This document shows, piece by piece, positions 10,575 through 22,145 of a DNA stretch of 54,956 bases. Origin of the DNA: Priapulus caudatus (Eukaryota; Priapulida; Priapulimorpha; Priapulimorphida; Priapulidae); NCBI RefSeq assembly GCF_000485595.1, contig NW_014577308.1, positions 67,507-122,462 on the forward strand. The letters run 5' to 3'. Positions within the stretch are counted from its first letter, which is position 1. Each line of letters opens with the position of its first letter. Position numbers and translations under genes: made by a program. The notes under the pieces were generated by a model. That model searched no databases. It was not told the DNA's origin and was given only the letters and a program-made list of their open reading frames with translations.

Positions 10575-10940
10575 AACGTAATATTTCCCTACATAAACAT
10601 TGTAAGATTACATGATGTTCCCTACATAAACATTGTGAGATACGTGATGTTCCCTACATAAAACTTTAAGATACGTGTATGTTCCCTACATAAACATTGT
10701 GAGATACGCGATGTCCCTACATAAACATTTTGAGATACGTGATGTTCACATACATGAACATTGTGAGATACGTGATGTTCCATACATGAAACATTGTTAG
10801 TATAGCGTGATGTTCTCCTACATAAATCATTGTAAGATACGTGCGTTCCCTACATATAAACATTGTGATTATACATGATGTTCCATACATGAACATTGTT
10901 GAGATACGTGATGTTGCCCTACAATAAACATTGTGAGATC
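10575..10940 (+). repeat. ~31-bp minisatellite in the indel-rich block
   Basis: About eleven copies of a unit like GATGTTCCCTACATAAACAT + TGTGAGATACGT. The copies differ mainly by single-base gains and losses, as elsewhere in this block. There is no spacer diversity, so it is not a CRISPR-like array. Confidence 0.8.
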
Positions 10941-11051
10941 TCTTCTCATCATCTCTGCCTCTCTCAGCTCTTTCTCTCTCCTCTCTCTCTCTCTCTCTTC
11001 TGCTCTCTCTCTTCTCTGCTGCTCTCTCATCTCTCTCGTCTCATCTCTCTC

Positions 11052-11083
<32 letters not shown>

Positions 11084-11160
11084 CCTCCTCCCTTCTCCCC
11101 CTGCTCCCCCTCTCCCCTTCCTCTCTCTCTCTCTGCTCTCTGTTCTCTGCTTTCTCCTCT

Positions 11161-11205
<45 letters not shown>

Positions 11206-11385
11206 TCTTTCTCTCTCTCTCCCTCTCTCCCTCTCCCCCTCTCCCCCCTCTCCTCCTTCTCTCTCTCTCTCTCGCTCTCTGTGTCTCTCCTTTCTCCTCA
11301 TCAATCTCCTCTCTCTCTCTGCTCTTTCTACTCGTCTCTCTCTCTCTCTTCTCGCTTCTCTGCTCTCTCATCTCTCGCTCGCTCA
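10938..11385 (+). repeat. (CT)n array, damaged and expanded copy
   Basis: Counterpart of 3472-3650, longer and irregular. Frames through it give only Ser/Leu or Arg/Glu repeats. Confidence 0.8.
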
Positions 11386-11413
11386 TGTTACTGTGCTTTT
11401 CGCACACGCACAG

Positions 11414-11620
11414 GGTAAGATCAGCCGCGCAGGGCCAAGGCTGGCTGCCCATCAGGACACGCTGCTCGCTCTCTGAGACCCGAACGGCGCGCGCAGGCGA
11501 AAGCTGAAGGAGCGGCGAGTCTTCACTCTTCGAGCAGATCGTCATCATCGCCAGAGGTCGTCGAGCGCTAAGAAGGAATTCAGCAATCCGAACTGTTACA
11601 TATGCAAGAACTCGATCCAG
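11414..11620 (+). pseudogene. Frame-broken duplicate of the first PH exon (correct position)
   Basis: Same sequence as 3677-3865 with about eighteen added bases, for example GGTAAGATCAGCCGCGCAGG versus GGTAAGATCACCGCGCAGG. It is located where the protein order requires the exon, so the locus probably has a single intact exon here and the base calls are wrong. Confidence 0.8.
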
Positions 11621-12329
11621 CGTGAGCGGCCGGCGGGTCATTGTACGAGCACCACGGCCGGCCGGGCAGCGTTAGCACAGAAAGCATCCACCCAAGTTAC
11701 CGGCGTACCTACAAACTAAAACTAAAACCCGCGTGCACTGCGGGCGACGATTGCCAAAGTCTTTAGCCAACAGTTCCTGTGTTCCCTGCTAAAAAGATGC
11801 TCGGTGCATAGCCACGACGACCTTAAGTGCACTGTAGAAGTGGGGGGGGACGTTTTACTATGCAGGGGTCTGTATACCATGCTTAAGACCAGCAGCAGTG
11901 AAGCCGAAGGCGATGGAGAGGTGGAGGAGATGCGGATCAGGCGCAGTTCTGACGGCTGGATTCTTCTTTGCGTGTCTCTCGGGTACCGCGTGAGATTTGA
12001 ATTGTTATGTTATCTCCAACATGGACCTTAACTCGTAATAATTCTGTGGTGGGTCTTAAGTAGTGGTGATTATGGCCGGCAATGCTACGGCGGTATGCGC
12101 GTTGTGGTGCAACGTGTATTGCTTTGTGATTGTCCAGTGCGTCCGAGTGTGAAGTTCTAGTCCAGTTATTTCACATATGGCAATGATGCTGAAAATTGAT
12201 TATGCACATCTTTGTAATGTAGTACGAGTGTTGTTTATCGTAGCGCATTAGAATGCGGTGCCTTAGCGCATATAATACAAACTACAAAGTGTTATTTGCA
12301 GCTATAATAGCTAATCATTTTTATGTGTT

Positions 12330-14090
12330 TTTTTAAGCTCATCTGGACATAGTCAGAATGCCTATATGCAGCTTGTAGAAATCGCTTGATCGTCCGTCAT
12401 CGTCCGTACCGTCCCGTGCGTCCGTGCGTCAACAGTTGGGCACAAATCTTAAACCGCTCGACGTACCCGGTCACGATATTCGGGGACGTCGGGCGACGGG
12501 ATCGTCAAAACGAGTTGGGCTGTTCGACAAAAGGCTGGGGCGGTGCGCCCTCTCGGGGGCATACTGTCTCCACACTACTCGCGACTATGGTTCCAACGTT
12601 TCCATTGGTACTCCTCGCATCGGTCCTCCCTCTATCGTTGCGGCTCCACCCTGCCTCGCTGTTCGCTCACCTCTGCTTCCCTTTTTTTCTGCTATCTGGT
12701 TAAGTGGTATCTTTCCCCCGGGTGACGTGCCCCATTTCCTCTATTCTGTTGGGGCTCCTGGGTGTGTATTCTCTCGTGTTGTTTTTCCTTCATTTCTCAA
12801 AGTCAGACATTCACAAGCGTTCAAGAGGTTGCTGTATAAAAAAGGGGAAACATTCACTCACGCTCTTAACCTTAAGGGCCCGTATAGCGCGAGGAAATGT
12901 CAGCAATCTGCCGGCAACAAATTCGTGTGGTCTAAACGCGCTCGACCCTAGGTCGTGATAGCGGGTGTATAGCATCATGGTAGCGAAAAGCCAATCACTT
13001 GTGCCGGAATTGGAGGTCACAGCGGTCAACAAGCGTCACCATTCAATAAAGTAAATTGGGGCACAGGGCAGATTCTTAGACATATTTCTGAAGGACTGGG
13101 TTCTGACGGAGCACTTGAAGAAACTTTTTTGTGCTAACCTGCTCTTTCAAGCGGTGACCTAGCATTTTTATGGCTTATTGAAAGGACCATCGATAATGTC
13201 CCCTTCTGCTGACATCGAAGAGTAAGCTGTCCGGGATAAAACCTTTTGACCTCAAGAGGAGGAGTTAAACATGGCATTTGTTGACTGTTAACAAGGAGCT
13301 GACTGCTTTTAGCTATTTAGAGCCCCTTCCCCACCCTCCCCTATCCCCTCCCCCACCTCCTAGCCCCCACACCCTTCCCCCACGCCCCCCTCCCCCTACC
13401 CTCCCCTCCCCCTACCTCAAGAGGAGGTGTTAACCATGATTTGGTTGTGACTGTCTGTTAGAAAGAATTTGACTGGCCGGTTCGTTTGCTAGTAGCAATC
13501 ACTATACATGCCTGGATGTTTGTAGGGCTACAATGTCACAGTGATGCAAATTTCAAAGCTAAATTTGGTTACAGAAGGTGTAATTAATGTATATTCCTTA
13601 AATCGTATAATTTTCTATGTCATTCTGTACTGATCAAGTTGGTTACATGTCACGCTATGCCACTGCCAGCTGGCTGTGCCATGTGTTGGGGCAGTATTTG
13701 CCTGCATTAGATTGCGTATACAGGTGGCACTCATTCTATTTGCAATTTGCAGCCTGTAGGTTGGCGTAGGTAAATGGCATGCAGTGCGCTTACCTAATCT
13801 GTCTCTGCAAATAGTTGGTTTGTACTACGAATGATGGGAGGCTTCCATCTTTAATCTGAAGACACTTAAACGTACACGCCATCTCGTGGGCAACGTGTTC
13901 ATAACCGCATTCCACGACGAACATTCTTTTGAGAAGGCTTCCTGGATACCATCTTCTGCTGCATTCGCACTATTTCGGCGTGTATGTGAACACATTTGGG
14001 ACTAACAGGGTTTACTAGAATCCCACCACTCCACCACAGAGTCACCGCAGTAGACGTTAGATGAGCGCTGTCGCTATGCGGCACTTGTTA
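12330..14090 (+). mobile_element. CTCATCTGAC-family repeat, indel-rich copy
   Basis: Aligns along its length with the clean copy at 22146-23340 (CGTCCGT run, CAACAGTTGGGCACAAA, GACCTAGCATTTTTATGG, GGTTTACTAGAATCCC) but is about 40% longer through insertions. These include a C-rich tract at 13330-13420 without counterpart. The last ~120 bp are clean, marking the end of the damaged block. Confidence 0.75.
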
Positions 14091-14182
14091 TATATATCAG
14101 TAGTAATGGTATCAGAATGATACTGCTATAACAGTATTGTCAATGCGCAGCAGCACTATATAGCAAGAGTGTAAACATACTA

Positions 14183-14203
14183 TCAAGAGCTAATAATACC
14201 TAT
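14183..14203 (+). mobile_element. Solitary CAAGAG-element arm
   Basis: CAAGAGCTAATAATACCTA is identical to the left arm of 14759-14816. No inverted partner follows, so this is a half copy or remnant. Confidence 0.5.
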
Positions 14204-14758
14204 ACTATGATAAGCAATGAAAGCTATACAAGCTATACAATGATAAAATTAATATTGACATGCCATGGATGCGTTGTATTGCCCTAACAGTTACTGCACA
14301 CATGGCTCAGATATATACCATCTGTTCGGCAGCGCCGCGTTCGGGCGTGCCTTTGATCAACTATTCAGCTCTCTCTCAGGCTCCTGCATCAAAGCGCATT
14401 CTTTGAACAGTTTTAAACTATTTTTTATAGGCATCTTCCTCAGGTGAAGTAAGGTTTATGTTATCTGGGTTAACGTACCAAATCAACTAGTTTTTAAGTG
14501 ATAGTGAGATATTAGCTGATAACAGCTTTACAATCAGAGCTATAGGACTGCTGCTCTAAAGTCCCAAAGCATAAAAAGGCTCGAACGCGTGCAGAATATA
14601 CTAATAGCATCATTTAGTGGAAACTCGTTAACAACAGTGATATCGTGCTACGTTCCAACAAATTGTTCAACTGATAATGAAGTTAGTAATTTCTATTACT
14701 TCTAATCTCTAAAAGGTGTTGACGGTTCTCTCAATATCCCAATCTCAAAACATAACAT

Positions 14759-14816
14759 CAAGAGCTAATAATACCTAAAGGTTATATAATAATACCTAAG
14801 GTATTATTAGCTCTTG
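14759..14816. mobile_element. CARGAG palindromic mini-element, 58 bp
   Basis: Arms CAAGAGCTAATAATACCT and its complement end at CTCTTG. Perfect 7-bp direct repeats ATAACAT flank it (14752-14758 and 14817-14823). It is too short to code for anything and must be mobilised in trans. Confidence 0.8.
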
Positions 14817-15067
14817 ATAACATCACAATCATTGGATGTGACATGAATGCTCAAACTGGCCAACAGGATACAAAAGGCAGTGAATACCACAACCTAACAA
14901 TTAATAACGCTCAATATCTCCTCGATTATACATCCAAATACGAGCTATTTCTAATCGTCGCACATCAGTCTTTACATCGATGCATTCATGCACGGGTGCT
15001 AACTACGCACCCACTCTGAACGTTTACCAGTACCTCGTTGGTTGTAACCGCTTTCATTTCGTTCCAG

Positions 15068-15297
15068 GTGAACAAAATGTCCTTCCAGCCGAACATCGAG
15101 AACGAGCCGCTCGCGTTCTCGCTGACGTCGCGCAACCCGGCGCAGGGCGACCAGGAGTTCATGTGCCAGGTGTCGAGCGAGTCGTCGAAGACGCACTGGA
15201 TGCGCCTCATCACGACGATACTGCGCAGCCAGCAGGACTTCCTGCGTGCTCTCCAGCATCCGATCGCCTACCAGAAGGAGCAGCTCACTCGAGAAAC
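15068..15297 (+). CDS. Trio: Trio exon: second half of the PH domain
   Basis: 76 codons plus AC, phase 0 at the start: VNKMSFQPNIENEPLAFSLT, GDQEFMCQVSSESSKTHWMR, LITTILRSQQDFLRALQHPI. The Trp in KTHWMRLI is the invariant Trp of the PH C-terminal helix, and QQDFLRALQHPIAYQ matches the QRNFLNALTSPIEYQ that closes Trio/Kalirin PH2. Acceptor CGTTCCAG. The donor is GTACGT at 15298; a second possible donor at 15302 would leave phase 0. Confidence 0.95.
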
Positions 15298-15933
15298 GTA
15301 CGTTATATAACACCGCGACGGTAGAACGGGTTAGCTGGCAGCCTTGGCCTATTGCTAACTGGAGTCTATCCTGAGTGATTTCTTGTTGGGCACCTAAGAA
15401 ATAAGGTTTGTCTATGGGGGGAGGGGGGTTCGACGTTATCACTGCAATCGTGCAACAAATTGCAGAAAAAAAGATATTTTTCCAGATTCGCTGCATGCGT
15501 AACGTGCTGAGTAGCATTCCTTCAGAATTTTTTAAGGTACCCCCTATCGGTTTCGTTATGCTAGCATTGCATGAAAAACAATGTGAGCCATCTGTGCCTA
15601 GTTATTTCTAACTAGAGTATTATACCAGAAATGCAAAAACATAACAGCACAACAACAGTACAACAACTTGACTTCAGTGTGTAACTTATTCAGTTGTATT
15701 ATTTTCTTATGATCTTCCAGTGATGAGGAAAGGGTTGAAATGCTGAATTGAGTTGCTTTTGTTTGTTACTGTTAGGCATGTTTTCTTTAGTTTCAGTCTT
15801 CGATTATTACCATCTGATGTTAACGGTCATTTTTATTGCTAAATCAATGTTTCATGTTGGTTATAAACCCCAAACGAAAGCTGTAGTATCGCCTACTGCT
15901 GTCTCACCCTGTGCCACGTCACTTGTCACTTAC

Positions 15934-16132
15934 GCTGAGAGGGTCTATGTCTCCCAGGGTACTGCCGGAACGTACCCTGGTAACTATCTAATATGCCGAG
16001 TATAAGTATAGTATAATATCTAACGAGTCTAGAGAGTCGCCTACGCCTACTCCCTAACCCTAACCCTAACCATATCAGATAGTTACCAGGGTACGTTCCG
16101 GCAGTAACCAGGGAGGCATAGACCTTATCTGT
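15934..16132. mobile_element. TTAGGG-cored hairpin element, 199 bp
   Basis: The left terminus GCTGAGAGGGTCTATG is matched by the inverted right terminus. Inner arms carry GGAACGTACCCTGGTAACTA and its complement. Between them lies CCCTAACCCTAACCCTAACC. Perfect 9-bp direct repeats GTCACTTAC flank it (15925-15933 and 16133-16141), the size expected for Mutator-like insertion. No coding capacity. Confidence 0.85.
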
Positions 16133-17534
16133 GTCACTTACACACCATTTTCCTACTAGCACAAATTCAGAGGAGTGGGAAGATGATAGACATATGCTAC
16201 GAGAGGGGGATGGGTAGTTAAAATTACAAGGTCAAGCAGAATATTAAAGGTGCTTGTGTAAATAACGTGCGTGGCGTGGTTCAGGGCTATGTTTAGTAGG
16301 CAGACACTGGGACATGAGATGTATAGCACTCATTATCAATGAACATTATATCATCCATCTGATTATCTTGCCTTCTTCATCCTCAGCTTCCCTATCTCAA
16401 TTGTGGTTATTTTGGGCTTCGTCATCTTTAGAAATGTCTCTGTACGGCTGACATATTTCTAAGCACGTGTGATTAGCACAGACGTACAGATTTACCCTAG
16501 GTAGATTATCGACTAGATAATGAGCTATGTATTTAGCGCATCGTAGCGAAACCCGTAGCAGCTGAAAGGCACAGGCTGGCCGACGTTTTGCGAGTCGGCT
16601 GTAAGAGATGTGTTGAGAGTGAGATGTGATGCCAATTTCGGTTGTTTTTTTTGTCGATACTCCAATACACGATGCCGGTTGCACACATCAACGTCCTACT
16701 ATGCTGCTGTATGTGTATACATTCCAGTCTAGCTATTGATGGCACAGTAGAAACTTGAAGGCCTATTCAGTTTTATACAGTGCGAGCAAGAGTTGTAATT
16801 TAAAAAAACCTGTGGCAGTGCATATGCAGTATCTCATGTAACGTGTTGCAATTATTTGTAACTTACAGCTCGTTTTCAGTTGTTAGTGCCATAAAAGGTG
16901 CATGGCTGTTTGTTTTTATGCATGTATACTTGGGCGTAAATGCAGACATTCATATCATGTGCATCTGTTTGTAAATTTGGGATGTAAATGCGTTTATCCT
17001 GGCGTGTCAGTGTGGATATAGCAGTGTTTGCTGATGTATACATAGGAGAAGTTGTTACTTCAGATCCAAGAAAAATTAACCTTGTTTCTACTTCACATGA
17101 GAATATGTGTGAGTTAGGTAGACACGCCTTTTATCTATGGGGTTCTGTGCTCTGTGCTTAGTATAGTCCGATTTTCGTGAAGATTCGTGCGTGCACATTT
17201 CGGGACCATTTAATTGTTTACTGTTTTTTGTTAACTGTTTTTGTAGAGCTACTGTTGTCATCCCTACGTGTATGTATTGATACGAATAGCAACAGGTGGC
17301 CTAGCCAATATCCAACATTGCACTTATCACAATCGTCTCTTGTCCGTATTTCGAGGAGTACCGTGGTGTCTGTGCCACGTGTCTCCTCACCACGTATCTC
17401 GTTATCACAGAGGACCGTGTTGTGCAGTAAATGTCATAATTACACACCTAGTGTTCGCAGAGATTCCTGCTGTGTATTTAGCATTGTGTATCTAGCATTG
17501 GCAAATCTCTGTTCTCTTCTTACTATATTTGCAT

Positions 17535-17646
17535 CAGGAGTGAATAATAATAGATTATTATTATTATTATTATTATTATTATAGACTATTATAGACTATT
17601 ATTATAGACTAGATATATGTTTATAGACTATTATTATTCACTCCTG
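17535..17646. mobile_element. CARGAG palindromic element with ATT/AAT core, 112 bp
   Basis: Begins CAGGAGTGAATAATAATAGA and ends with its complement, closing on CTCCTG. Flanks are TTTGCAT and ATTGCAT (6 of 7 matching). The middle is an ATT run plus short tagacta repeats. Confidence 0.75.
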
Positions 17647-17761
17647 ATTGCATGTTAGTATTGGCAGAGCTCTGTTTTTTCTGCCATCTTTGCATGTTTA
17701 GTATCGGCATGTCTGTTATTATTGCCATCATTGCCTGTCTAGTATCCAAGACGTTCCATAC

Positions 17762-18005
17762 TGTGTAGTTACTGTCAGCGTTACATGTCTGATGTTTGTG
17801 GCATTCCATGCTGTGTAGTTACTATCATCATTACATGTCGGACGTTTGTGGCATTCCATGCTGTGTAGTTACTATCATCATTACATGTCGGACGTTTGTG
17901 GCATTCCATGCTGTGTAGTTACTGTCAGCGTTACATGTCTGATGTTTGTGGCATTCCATGCTGTGTAGTTACTGTCAGCGTTACATGTCTGATGTTTGTG
18001 GCATT
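17762..18005 (+). repeat. 50-bp minisatellite, five units
   Basis: Units start TGTGTAGTTACTGTCAGCGT and end GGCATTCCATGC, at 17762, 17812, 17862, 17912 and 17962 (last one partial). Units 2 and 3 share the variants ATCATCA and CGGACG. Two inverted units reappear at 19349-19432, ending at the N gap. Confidence 0.9.
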
Positions 18006-18455
18006 AGCAGATTCGTGCCCCATTGACCTTGACCTGCGACTCTCCAATCTCGGCACAGTGATGGCTTTTTCTACCATGATGCTATACACGCTATTCACGG
18101 AGCCTAGGTCGAGCCGTTAGATTTGTTGGGCGCAATTCTCCATTTCTCCCTAACCTTAGTTAAGGAGGAATGTTCCCCCCTCCGCCTTCTTACCACCTCT
18201 CCTGACATTTGACCGCAGCTTAAGCATCCCAACACGTTTTCTCGGATATACACCCCACGTCGCGGATTCGGTTACCCCCGTACGTCGAGCGGCTATAAGA
18301 CTTCTGTGCGCCCAACTGTTGACCGCACGGACGGACGGACGGCCGGCCCGCCACACGGCCCACGCGCCCACGATCCTCCCCCCCCCCCCCCGCGATTCTA
18401 ACAAGTGCATCTGAGCTATGTCAGATGAGCTAACCAAAGACTGGTTGGACTTCTT
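18006..18455 (-). mobile_element. CTCATCTGAC-family repeat, minus-strand partial copy
   Basis: Reverse complement of the 5' half of 22146-23340: CTCATCTGACATAG at the right, the C run, CGTCCGTCCGTCC, CAACAGTTGGGC, CTCGACGTACG, and CGACCTAGGCTC towards the left. It lies directly beside the minisatellite, whose last unit it truncates. Confidence 0.7.
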
Positions 18456-19348
18456 TACCATAATTACTAAATTACCACAGCTGCCAGCCCCGCAGCTGTT
18501 CACACCCCCACTACTCCCTACCTCAGACCCCTATCCGACCAACTCCAACCCACCCCACGCCCCACGCGCCCACAGCTCCCTGCTTTAAACTGCCCCCACA
18601 CAGCGTAATTATCTTCCGGGCCACTATTTCTTATGTCCTAGTCTATGTTTATAAATCTGGCAAGCTATTACTCTGGTATACTCTAATACTGTACCATTAG
18701 TTTTAAATACTACCAGCATTACATACATCCCATCCTCTAGCACGCTATCACACCTTCTCACCACCCGCACATAAAATCCCGTCCAAACCGGCTTCCCTGC
18801 ACCGCCCATCCATACCTTCGCTACACCTATCCAAATCCGTCCTGACTCTGCTTTTTTACGCTCGTCTTCCTCCGCACCTCGTGTACCTCCACCACCTCAT
18901 GTCTGCCCCCCCCTGTACAATCCCACACCCTCGCACCACCCCCCACCCCCGCAACTCCATCTACCCCCATATTTATCCGCCCAATATCACCACACACTCC
19001 CAGTGGCCTCAAATCCGAAATTCACCGTTTAACAAACTACAAAAGCGTACACTACGCAGACGCCGCCTCCCAACTCATTCCCGCTCCACTGGTGGTGTCC
19101 CCCCATAACTGCACCAATACGCAGATTCCCTAAAAACTGCACGCGCACCCTTCTTCTTGCGTTCGGGGCACTCGGCTGCGAGCAGGACTGTAGCAGAGGA
19201 TTGCCCGTATCTGTGCCTGATACAAAGGGGAAGTTCGATGATCAGCGCCCGTATCGCCGGACCACCGCCGAGTCCCATCAGGTTGAGCCCGACCCTGCAC
19301 AGAGCAAAACGAGACGGGCAGTGAGTACACAGCCCTGTAAGAATGGAA
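18456..19348. other. C-rich stretch without recognisable gene
   Basis: Unusually pyrimidine-rich on the plus strand (many CCCCAC and CCACC runs at 18480-18960) compared with the surrounding AT-rich intron. Only short frames; no family resemblance. Confidence 0.4.
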
Positions 19349-19432
19349 TGCACTGGGATGCCACAAACATCAGACATGTAACGCTGACAGTAACTACACA
19401 GCATGGAATGCCACAAACATCAGACATGTAAC
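19349..19432 (-). repeat. Inverted units of the 50-bp minisatellite
   Basis: GGATGCCACAAACATCAGAC ... GGAATGCCACAAACATCAGA is the reverse complement of the 17762-18005 unit. The array breaks off exactly at the gap. Confidence 0.85.
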
Positions 19433-19442
19433 NNNNNNNNNN
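19433..19442. other. Assembly gap (10 N)
   Basis: Ten N characters, presumably of nominal length, lying between an inverted minisatellite and one arm of a large palindrome. Both are structures that break assemblies. Confidence 0.95.
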
Positions 19443-20249
19443 GAGTATGACTGTCCAAAACAAGTTGAAATTCAACATTGCTTGCCTAATTTTACGATGA
19501 TATATATACGTGCAACTCGATAAAAAATTACAGTCTAGGATGAGCGTTGGACATCCGTCTCTAACTAAAACTTACTTTGTTTAAATACCTCTCTGCTTTA
19601 CGGAGATATAGCTTTGAACGTCACACATGGTTTCATAGTGTTTAACTAAGCTGGCGGCTCAGATTGCCCAGACTTCCGAACTGTTGTTATGAAGTGTGAG
19701 CAATGCTCCTCTTGTCTGTTGAACAAGAATGCCACCTGTTGGCGCAGGAGTAAGATAATATATGACATTATTAAATATAAGATAATTATTAGTATATCGT
19801 GTGATATATATAGTGTGTAATATGTGTGTATATATATATGTGTAATAATTATATATATAGGATAATATATATAGTGTGTATGATATAATATAGAATATAA
19901 TATAGAAGTCTATATTATCTTACTCCTGCCGCCAACAGGGGGCATTCTATTCAACAGACAAGAGAGCATTGCTCACACTTCATAACAACAGTTCGGAAGT
20001 CTGGCAATCTGAAGCCGCCAGCTTAGTTAAACACTATGAACCATGTGTGACGTTCAAAGCTATATTCTCCGTAAAGGCAAGAGGTATTTAAACAAAGTAT
20101 AAGTTTTAGTTAAAGACGGATGTCCAACGCTCATTTAGATGTAATTTTTATCGAGTTGCACGTAATATATCATCGGTAAAATTAGGCAAGCAAATGTTGA
20201 ATTTCACTTGTTTTGGACAGTCATACTCCTCTATATTATCTTACTCCTG
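19443..20249. mobile_element. Large two-level palindrome of the CAGGAGTAAG subfamily
   Basis: The arm 19443-19746 (GAGTATGACTGTCCAAAACA ...) is repeated inverted at 19929-20230. Between them is an inner palindrome starting CAGGAGTAAGATAATATA near 19747 with an AT-only loop. The right end closes with TATATTATCTTACTCCTG at 20249; the matching left end falls in the N gap. Arms differ by several small indels. No coding content. Confidence 0.8.
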
Positions 20250-21270
20250 GTTATATCTATCTAATTATAATTTGTTTATCAGACTGGATATTTGAAACCA
20301 CAGTATACCAGGGAAAAAATATAATTTATTTTTCGGGGGCTACTTTTCAAGCTTGCGTGCATAAAAATAGCACTCTAAAATTTGGTTTGCATTGAACTCT
20401 ATGCAAATTTACGGGGGCTCTTTTTGGCATTTCGGGGGCTAAATCGCCCCGAGCCCCCGTGTATTTTTTTCACTGCTGTATACTTCGGATGGGAAATTTG
20501 CCCTAATTCGCTTAACTGCACAGGCTGGCAATATACGCCTGTTCTTTTGCCCCAGCCGTCGATGGACCCATCGTGTCAGACGACGATATGCCAAGTATCG
20601 GTACAGTCTGAAAAATGCAAAGGTAGCTGTTACATTTCATTCGACTGGTAGGAATGGGGGTATTTGCTTTTATAAAGACAGCCCGTAACTCCATTTATTT
20701 GATATTTATACCTATTGTTCAATGCCTTTAAACCAAAGAAAATATAATGACAGTTTGACTTTTATTTTCTACAATCATATATTTATTTATTTATCATTGA
20801 TGATGATAATGATGATGATGAATTATAACAGAGGTCGCAATTGCTTAGTATTTTAATTAACTCGACGCTTTTTTAAACAGTTTTTAAACACTTGCTCATG
20901 GATCGGGTCTTCGTCGTCTTGTGGACCATTGTCATACAGAAACTCATAATATGTTGCTTCCAAAACATAAATGTCAGACAGTTTGATTGGAAACCTGGGT
21001 GCTCAGTGATGCATTTATGCCCATAGTTTCAATCTTTTTCAGAAAGTTAGACGATTGACGGCAGCAGACGTTCTCTTTCATTGTTCCCATCAACGCACAA
21101 TGTCCACACGAGCACCTGGGGAAAATGTGCTCTTTAACGAATGTTCTGATATATCAATGGCTACTATAATGATGAGATATGATGGGTCACTGTTGCCATC
21201 ACATGTTCTACTTATAGTGATAAACTAGCTAGCTAGGCAATATGACTACTACACGTATTACAATAACTAC

Positions 21271-21359
21271 CAGAGTAAGATAATATAGGATCCTATATAT
21301 AATATATAATATAGGATCCATATATAATATATAATATATCCTATATTATCTTACTCCTG
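21271..21359. mobile_element. CARGAG palindromic element, 89 bp
   Basis: Starts CAGAGTAAGATAATATAGGA and ends with the complement at CTTACTCCTG. The core is TATATAATATA repeats. The flanks TAACTAC and ATACTAC agree at only 5 of 7 positions, so the target duplication is uncertain. An ACT microsatellite follows. Confidence 0.7.
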
Positions 21360-21447
21360 ATACTACTACTACTACTACTACTACTACATATTTTTATATA
21401 CACACAGTGTGATCAAGCACCGAAAGGAGTGCTCCCGTGAAAGTAAC

Positions 21448-21702
21448 GCACGAAGGGTCGTTGTCGTAACAGGTACTACAGATATGTACCCGAGGTAGTT
21501 TTAGGTTGTTTAGTATTATGTTTATATTTTTATACGAGGTATGTTTAGGTTAGGGTTAGCGGTTAGGGTTAGGGTTAGGGTTAGGGTTAGGGTTAGGGTT
21601 AGGGTACACTTCTGTAGTACAAGTCTGGTACACCTTGTCTGGTACATATATGTACCTCGGGTACATATCTGTAGTACCTGTTACGACAACGACCCCTTGA
21701 GC
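21448..21702. mobile_element. TTAGGG-cored hairpin element, second arm family, 255 bp
   Basis: The termini GCACGAAGGGTCG and GCTCAAGGGGTCG (inverted) lead into arms of GTTGTCGTAACAGGTACTAC, unlike the 15934 family. The centre has about eight TTAGGG units (21549-21606). Perfect 9-bp direct repeats GAAAGTAAC flank it (21439-21447 and 21703-21711). It shares only the outer GC(N)5-6 GGGTC, the telomeric core and the 9-bp duplication with the other family. Confidence 0.87.
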
Positions 21703-22145
21703 GAAAGTAACTGGGTCCATATAGAGGCCGTAAATCCTACTAGAACAACAACGCGAATGGTAATCTGATGTGCATGTGGTTCCTAAATCGGCCGCATTGC
21801 TTGGTATAGCACTATACTGTACTACTAGTACTACCATACATTAGCACGCGAGCACGCCTACTGCCGCTGACCAGGGTGGCGTGCGGACTATTTACTCTTT
21901 ACATCTATATACTAATAGTAATAAATACACTAATTACAAAACAAACAAATACAGTGTGTTACTATAGTCCTATAATAGATAGAGCTAATAGTATTACTAT
22001 TACTATTGCTGAAAGGGTCTATGTCCCCCGGGGTACTTCCGGAACGTACCCTGGTACTATCTAATATGCCGAACCGTACCTCGTCTACTCCACTAACGAG
22101 TCTAGGGAGTCGCTAGACCGAATAGTTCTGTCCCATATAACCTTT

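Larger units (their letters stand above)
14091..15067 (+). other. Intron before second PH exon
   Basis: Unique AT-rich sequence containing one palindromic CARGAG element at 14759-14816 and a related single arm at 14183-14203. No gene recognised. Confidence 0.5.

Noticed and set aside
10575-10940. CRISPR-like array of ~31-bp repeats
   Set aside because: There are no unique spacers, the units abut, and the context is a metazoan intron; it is a minisatellite.
13899-14084. Conserved minus-strand peptide (HLTSTAVTLWWSGG) also found at 23090-23335
   Set aside because: Both are in copies of the same CTCATCTGAC repeat, so identity reflects repeat copying. The frame is short and has no domain.
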